This document shows positions 14,588 through 17,450 of a stretch of 17,450 nucleotides of DNA, in pieces; positions within the stretch are counted from its first letter, which is position 1, and the number at the start of each line of letters is the position of its first letter. The stretch lies in assembly GCA_016779505.1 (NCBI GenBank), contig JADHNM010000020.1, positions 1-17,450 on the forward strand. The letters run 5' to 3'. A model generated the notes under the pieces. The model ran no database searches. It was given only the letters and a program-made list of their open reading frames with translations, and had not been told where the DNA came from. A program made the translations under genes and the position numbers. The DNA is from SAR86 cluster bacterium. Its GTDB lineage: Bacteria; Pseudomonadota; Gammaproteobacteria; Magnimaribacterales; D2472.

Positions 14588-15462
14588 TGTTTGGAGACCC
14601 AATCTTCTTATTATCTCTATTCGCTGTATTTTGCCTTATAGGGATTTGGATTTATCAAGTCCTGCAGGACACACTAACCGATCAATCGCAACAAATTATA
14701 TACATTGCAGGCCTTTCATCATCTCTAATCGGCGTCTATAGAATTTTTGTTAATGCAGGAGATTTAGGCTCAGTCTTATTGATTGGTTCAGTCATTTGTT
14801 TGATTATTTTATTAGTAGGCATATACAACAAAAATACACTATTAAAAACAACAGGAAGAGGTTGGTTTGTCCCAGTTTTTTTAATTTTTATCCTTCGCAC
14901 CTTTATCTATGAGCCATATCAAATACCCTCTGGGTCAATGATTCCAGGCCTCAAAGTTGGGGATTTTATTTTGGTCAATAAACACAGTTATGGCCTTAAG
15001 GTTAATAGAATAGGCGATGCTTTTGCTTTATCAGCAGACCCTGAATATGGCGATGTTGTTGTTTTTATTCCACCTCATGTCAATGTTCCTTATATAAAAC
15101 GATTAATTGGCAAGCCTGGGGACACCATTGGCTATCTCAATAAAAAGATTTATGTCAATGGCAAAGCCATACAGCAGGAGTTTATTTCTTCAAACGCCGA
15201 AGAAACATTTTTAAAAGAAACTTTAGGCAGCGCAGATAGAGTTATTAGAATTGTTGGAGGCAGCGCCTCATATCCTGAGGAATTTATTGTGCCAGCAAAT
15301 CATTATTTTGTTATGGGTGATAATAGAGATAATTCCAGCGACTCTAGATACTGGGGTTTTGTTCCAAGAGAAAATTTTATGGGTACAGGAGAACTGATTT
15401 GGATGACATGGGAGTGCTGGACCTGTTTACCATCGTTTGAAAGAGCGGGCTTCATTCAATAA
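14587..15462 (+). CDS. lepB: Signal peptidase I
   Basis: Inner-membrane serine protease that removes Sec signal peptides (291 residues; E. coli 324). The Ser/Lys dyad is S117 (IPSGSMIPGL) and K171 (YIKRLIGKPGD). The conserved MGDNRDNSSDSRYWG box is at 243-257. About three hydrophobic stretches (5-25, 37-55, 60-80) precede the segment at 93-108 that leads into the catalytic domain, more than the two of E. coli. The C-terminal tail is unusual and cysteine-containing (TWECWTCLPSFERAGFIQ), where relatives usually carry a W-R-I-G ending. It is coupled to lepA by a one-base overlap and followed by rnc after 5 bases. Confidence 0.96.
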   Translation: MFGDPIFLLSLFAVFCLIGIWIYQVLQDTLTDQSQQIIYIAGLSSSLIGVYRIFVNAGDLGSVLLIGSVICLIILLVGIYNKNTLLKTTGRGWFVPVFLIFILRTFIYEPYQIPSGSMIPGLKVGDFILVNKHSYGLKVNRIGDAFALSADPEYGDVVVFIPPHVNVPYIKRLIGKPGDTIGYLNKKIYVNGKAIQQEFISSNAEETFLKETLGSADRVIRIVGGSASYPEEFIVPANHYFVMGDNRDNSSDSRYWGFVPRENFMGTGELIWMTWECWTCLPSFERAGFIQ

Positions 15463-15467
15463 GCTCC

Positions 15468-16121
15468 ATGAGTAAAAATTTTTTATCAGTGAATAAAGCA
15501 TATTTAGAGCTACCCTTATTTAAACAAGCGTTTATACATAAGAGCTTTTCCTCCAATCAAAACAACGAAAGACTAGAGTTTTTGGGTGATGCAGTCTTGG
15601 AAATCGTAGTATCTGAGTATCTTTTTAATCGCTTTGAGCAATTAGATGAAGGTAGATTAACGCAAATGAGAGCATCCCTTGTTAATACTCAATCGCTTGC
15701 TGAGGTTTTTCTGCGATTGGATTGCAAAGATTTGCTGCAAACCTCTAAGGGTACCAATAAATTAAATGAATCACACAAGCATTCAATTTATGCAGGCACT
15801 TTAGAAGCTTGCATAGGAGCAATTTTTATCGAATTAGGTTTTGAGGAAAGTAAAAGTTTTATCTTGCATCTTTTTCATAGTAGTTTTTTGCTTTTAAATG
15901 AATCTATTGAACTCAAGGATGCAAAATCAAGATTGCAAGAAGCATTACAAGCCAATGGCGCTGAACCACCTACATATTCAGTTGTATCTAATAAAGAGGG
16001 CAATTATTTTGACTGCAGTGTTAGATTTAATGGCAAAACTTTCCAAGCTTCTGCTGCGCTAAAAAAAGAATCTGAGCAGAAGGTTGCTGAATTAATTTTA
16101 TTTGAATTGGATCGAGCATGA
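15468..16121 (+). CDS. rnc: Ribonuclease III with an active-site substitution
   Basis: Double-strand-specific endoribonuclease that processes rRNA precursors and mRNAs (217 residues; E. coli 226). The nuclease domain has the signature NERLEFLGDAVLE with E37 and D41, equivalent to E. coli E41 and D45. E113 equals E117. The fourth active-site carboxylate, D114 in E. coli (LADTVEALIG), is G110 here (YAGTLEACIG, codon GGC). The offset of four residues is constant across this region, so the alignment is secure. The dsRNA-binding domain is residues 149-217 (SRLQEALQ...KKESEQKVAELILFEL), with a degenerate GxGxSKK motif. The start is ATG 15468. It overlaps era by 4 bases (ATGA), the standard rnc-era coupling. 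Confidence 0.96.
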   Translation: MSKNFLSVNKAYLELPLFKQAFIHKSFSSNQNNERLEFLGDAVLEIVVSEYLFNRFEQLDEGRLTQMRASLVNTQSLAEVFLRLDCKDLLQTSKGTNKLNESHKHSIYAGTLEACIGAIFIELGFEESKSFILHLFHSSFLLLNESIELKDAKSRLQEALQANGAEPPTYSVVSNKEGNYFDCSVRFNGKTFQASAALKKESEQKVAELILFELDRA

Positions 16122-17026
16122 AGAAGCAGTTTTGTGGCTATATTTCCATCGTTGGCAAGCCCAATGTGGGCAAATCCACTTTGCTAAATACCATATTAGA
16201 GAAAAAAATATCGATTACATCGCGCAAATCACAAACCACGAGGAATAATATTTTAGGGGTTAAAACTGATACAGGGCATCAAATGATTTTCTTAGACACC
16301 CCTGGTATTCATCTCAAAGCAACCAAAACACTCAATAAAGTATTAAATCATTCAGCTTTAAGTGTAATAGAGGACTCTGATTTAGTGTTATTTGTTATTC
16401 AGAGAACCTCATTGCAGGATCAAGATCGACAGGTTCTCAAAAAAATTAAAGAAACTAATGTGCCCTCTATATGTGTTTTAAATAAAGTTGATCAAGTGCA
16501 AAATAAAAATGATCTCCTGCCCTTAATCCAAGAGATTGATGCAATTTACTCTTTCGGTGATTACGTTCCTATTTCAGCATTAAATCATACTGGTATTGAT
16601 GATCTGCTTGAATGTATCAAAAAATATCTTCCTGAAAATGATCATTTATACCCAGCCGAGCCTGACGAAAAAGAAATACCAGACAACTTTTTTATCAGCG
16701 AACTTGTAAGGGAAAAAATTATTCGGTCGCTCGGAGATGAGTTACCTCATGAAACTTATGTGGCAGTAGAAACAAAAGCCATGGAAGGCAAGATGCTATC
16801 AATTGGAGTCATCATTTATGTTGCTCGTGATAGCCAAAAAAGCATTGTTATAGGTCATCAAGGTTCTAATTTAAAAAGAATAGGGCAGCAAACAAGAATT
16901 GAGCTTGAAAAAATGATTCATAAAAAAGTTTTATTAAAAACTTTTGTGAAAGTAAACAAGAATTGGAATAACGATGCTCAGTATTTAAGCAGCCTTGGAG
17001 TGGGCAGCAATCAAGATGCCACATAA
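16118..17026 (+). CDS. era: GTPase Era, 16S rRNA-binding 30S assembly factor
   Basis: Essential GTPase that binds the 3' end of 16S rRNA during 30S maturation (302 residues; E. coli 301). GTPase motifs: G1 GKPNVGKS (13-20), the RKSQTTRNN switch I region (36-44), G3 DTPG (60-63), G4 NKVD (122-125) and G5 SAL. The C-terminal KH domain (about 200-290) has SELVREKIIRSLGDELPHET and the GxxG-type loop VIGHQGSNLKRIG, ending in VKVNKNWNND. It overlaps rnc by 4 bases upstream and recO by 11 bases downstream, so rnc-era-recO is one translationally coupled unit. Confidence 0.98.
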   Translation: MKKQFCGYISIVGKPNVGKSTLLNTILEKKISITSRKSQTTRNNILGVKTDTGHQMIFLDTPGIHLKATKTLNKVLNHSALSVIEDSDLVLFVIQRTSLQDQDRQVLKKIKETNVPSICVLNKVDQVQNKNDLLPLIQEIDAIYSFGDYVPISALNHTGIDDLLECIKKYLPENDHLYPAEPDEKEIPDNFFISELVREKIIRSLGDELPHETYVAVETKAMEGKMLSIGVIIYVARDSQKSIVIGHQGSNLKRIGQQTRIELEKMIHKKVLLKTFVKVNKNWNNDAQYLSSLGVGSNQDAT

Positions 17027-17450
17027 CTGGGAGCCATGCTTTCTTTTGCACGCCAGGTCTTTTGGAGACACATCAATCATTGCAGATGTTTTTATGGAAT
17101 CTGCAGGAAAAATTTCAATCATAGCCAAAGGCGCAAAAAATCCTCGATCAAAGTTTTTTGGGCATTTGCTTCCTTTCTCAGCCTTGCGAATCATCGTTAC
17201 TGGCAAATCAGAAATGAAGACCTTAACTCAGATAGACTCTAATTTTGTTTCACAGTCAGTCAAGGGGCCGCACGATCTTTATACCTATCTTTATGTTAAT
17301 GAATTAATGATGCGCCTCTTGCCCAAAGGACTGCCCAATCAGGAGTTATATGATCTTTATCAAAACTTTGTTGAGCTTGCCAGAGCTGATGCAATTTCTG
17401 AGCTTGATCTAAGAATATTTGAGCTTGACCTTCTTGATGTGCTTGGTTAT
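17016..17450 (+). CDS. recO: DNA repair protein RecO (partial, cut at right edge)
   Basis: Recombination mediator that works with RecR to load RecA on SSB-coated single-stranded DNA. The first 145 residues are present and the frame is open at the window end. The N terminus, starting MPHNWEPCFLLHARSFGDTS, followed by IADVFMESAGKISIIAKGAK, matches the OB-fold of RecO (E. coli AFVLHSRPWSETS ... VFTEESGRVRLVAKGAR). YTYLYVNELMMRLLP and the final RIFELDLLDVLGY match the helical domain. The ATG at 17016 lies inside the end of era (11-base overlap), and no other start fits the family N terminus. Position after era is conserved in gammaproteobacteria. Confidence 0.94.
   Translation, partial: MPHNWEPCFLLHARSFGDTSIIADVFMESAGKISIIAKGAKNPRSKFFGHLLPFSALRIIVTGKSEMKTLTQIDSNFVSQSVKGPHDLYTYLYVNELMMRLLPKGLPNQELYDLYQNFVELARADAISELDLRIFELDLLDVLGY

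Noticed and set aside
17036..17242. Plus-strand frame starting MLSFARQVF as a separate gene
   Set aside because: It is out of frame with recO, whose N terminus from 17016 matches the family clearly and overlaps era in the usual way.
1..17450. Mobile elements, CRISPR arrays, phage or defence genes
   Set aside because: All sizeable coding frames belong to core gammaproteobacterial families in conserved or plausible order. No transposase, integrase, direct-repeat array or cas-like sequence was seen.

Overview
This 17.45 kb window is AT-rich chromosomal DNA of a gammaproteobacterium with a compact genome. Gene order and protein sequences point to this group: a Pseudomonas-type class I ribonucleotide reductase, a ygfZ/sdhE divergent pair, and the run rpoE-rseA-mucD-lepA-lepB-rnc-era-recO. 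Low GC, short intergenic gaps, overlapping genes and trimmed proteins suggest a streamlined marine lineage such as SAR86. That lineage call is inference. No mobile element, CRISPR array, rRNA or tRNA is visible.

Layout. Positions 1-3794 (minus strand) hold nrdA followed by nrdB, which runs off the left edge. Positions 3795-4048 are a divergent control region with two NrdR-type boxes exactly 31 bp apart, flanked by two perfect DnaA boxes. Positions 4049-5512 are glpK. Positions 5683-6876 are a serA of the short, ACT-domain type otherwise familiar from Firmicutes, convergent with and overlapping an Old Yellow Enzyme-family oxidoreductase (6873-7979, minus). Positions 7980-8285 are a 306-bp non-coding stretch holding a palindrome made of two inverted perfect DnaA boxes, just upstream of ung (8286-8960). 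ygfZ (8967-9728, minus) is convergent with ung and divergent from sdhE (9777-10025). From 10068 to the right edge, all genes are on the plus strand: rpoE, rseA, mucD, a strong hairpin, lepA, lepB, rnc, era and the 5' part of recO, with overlaps or gaps of a few bases within each block.

How the genes work together. NrdAB makes dNTPs, and its control region carries the signals expected for nucleotide-state (NrdR) and replication-state (DnaA) control. The ung leader carries the same DnaA motif, so dNTP supply and uracil repair could be tied to replication. YgfZ and SdhE both serve cofactor-dependent enzymes (Fe-S folate-linked maintenance and FAD attachment). RpoE-RseA-MucD is an envelope-stress module: sigma factor, membrane anti-sigma factor and periplasmic protease. 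Here it appears reduced, because the RseA-like protein carries a C-terminal domain resembling that of RseB/MucB and no separate rseB or mucC lies between rseA and mucD. LepA, LepB, RNase III and Era cover translation, protein export, RNA processing and 30S assembly; RecO starts a recombination-repair gene.

Most notable points: the apparent RseA-RseB chimera, an RNase III lacking one of the four active-site carboxylates, four perfect DnaA boxes confined to two intergenic regions, and hairpins that enclose both stop codons of convergent gene pairs.
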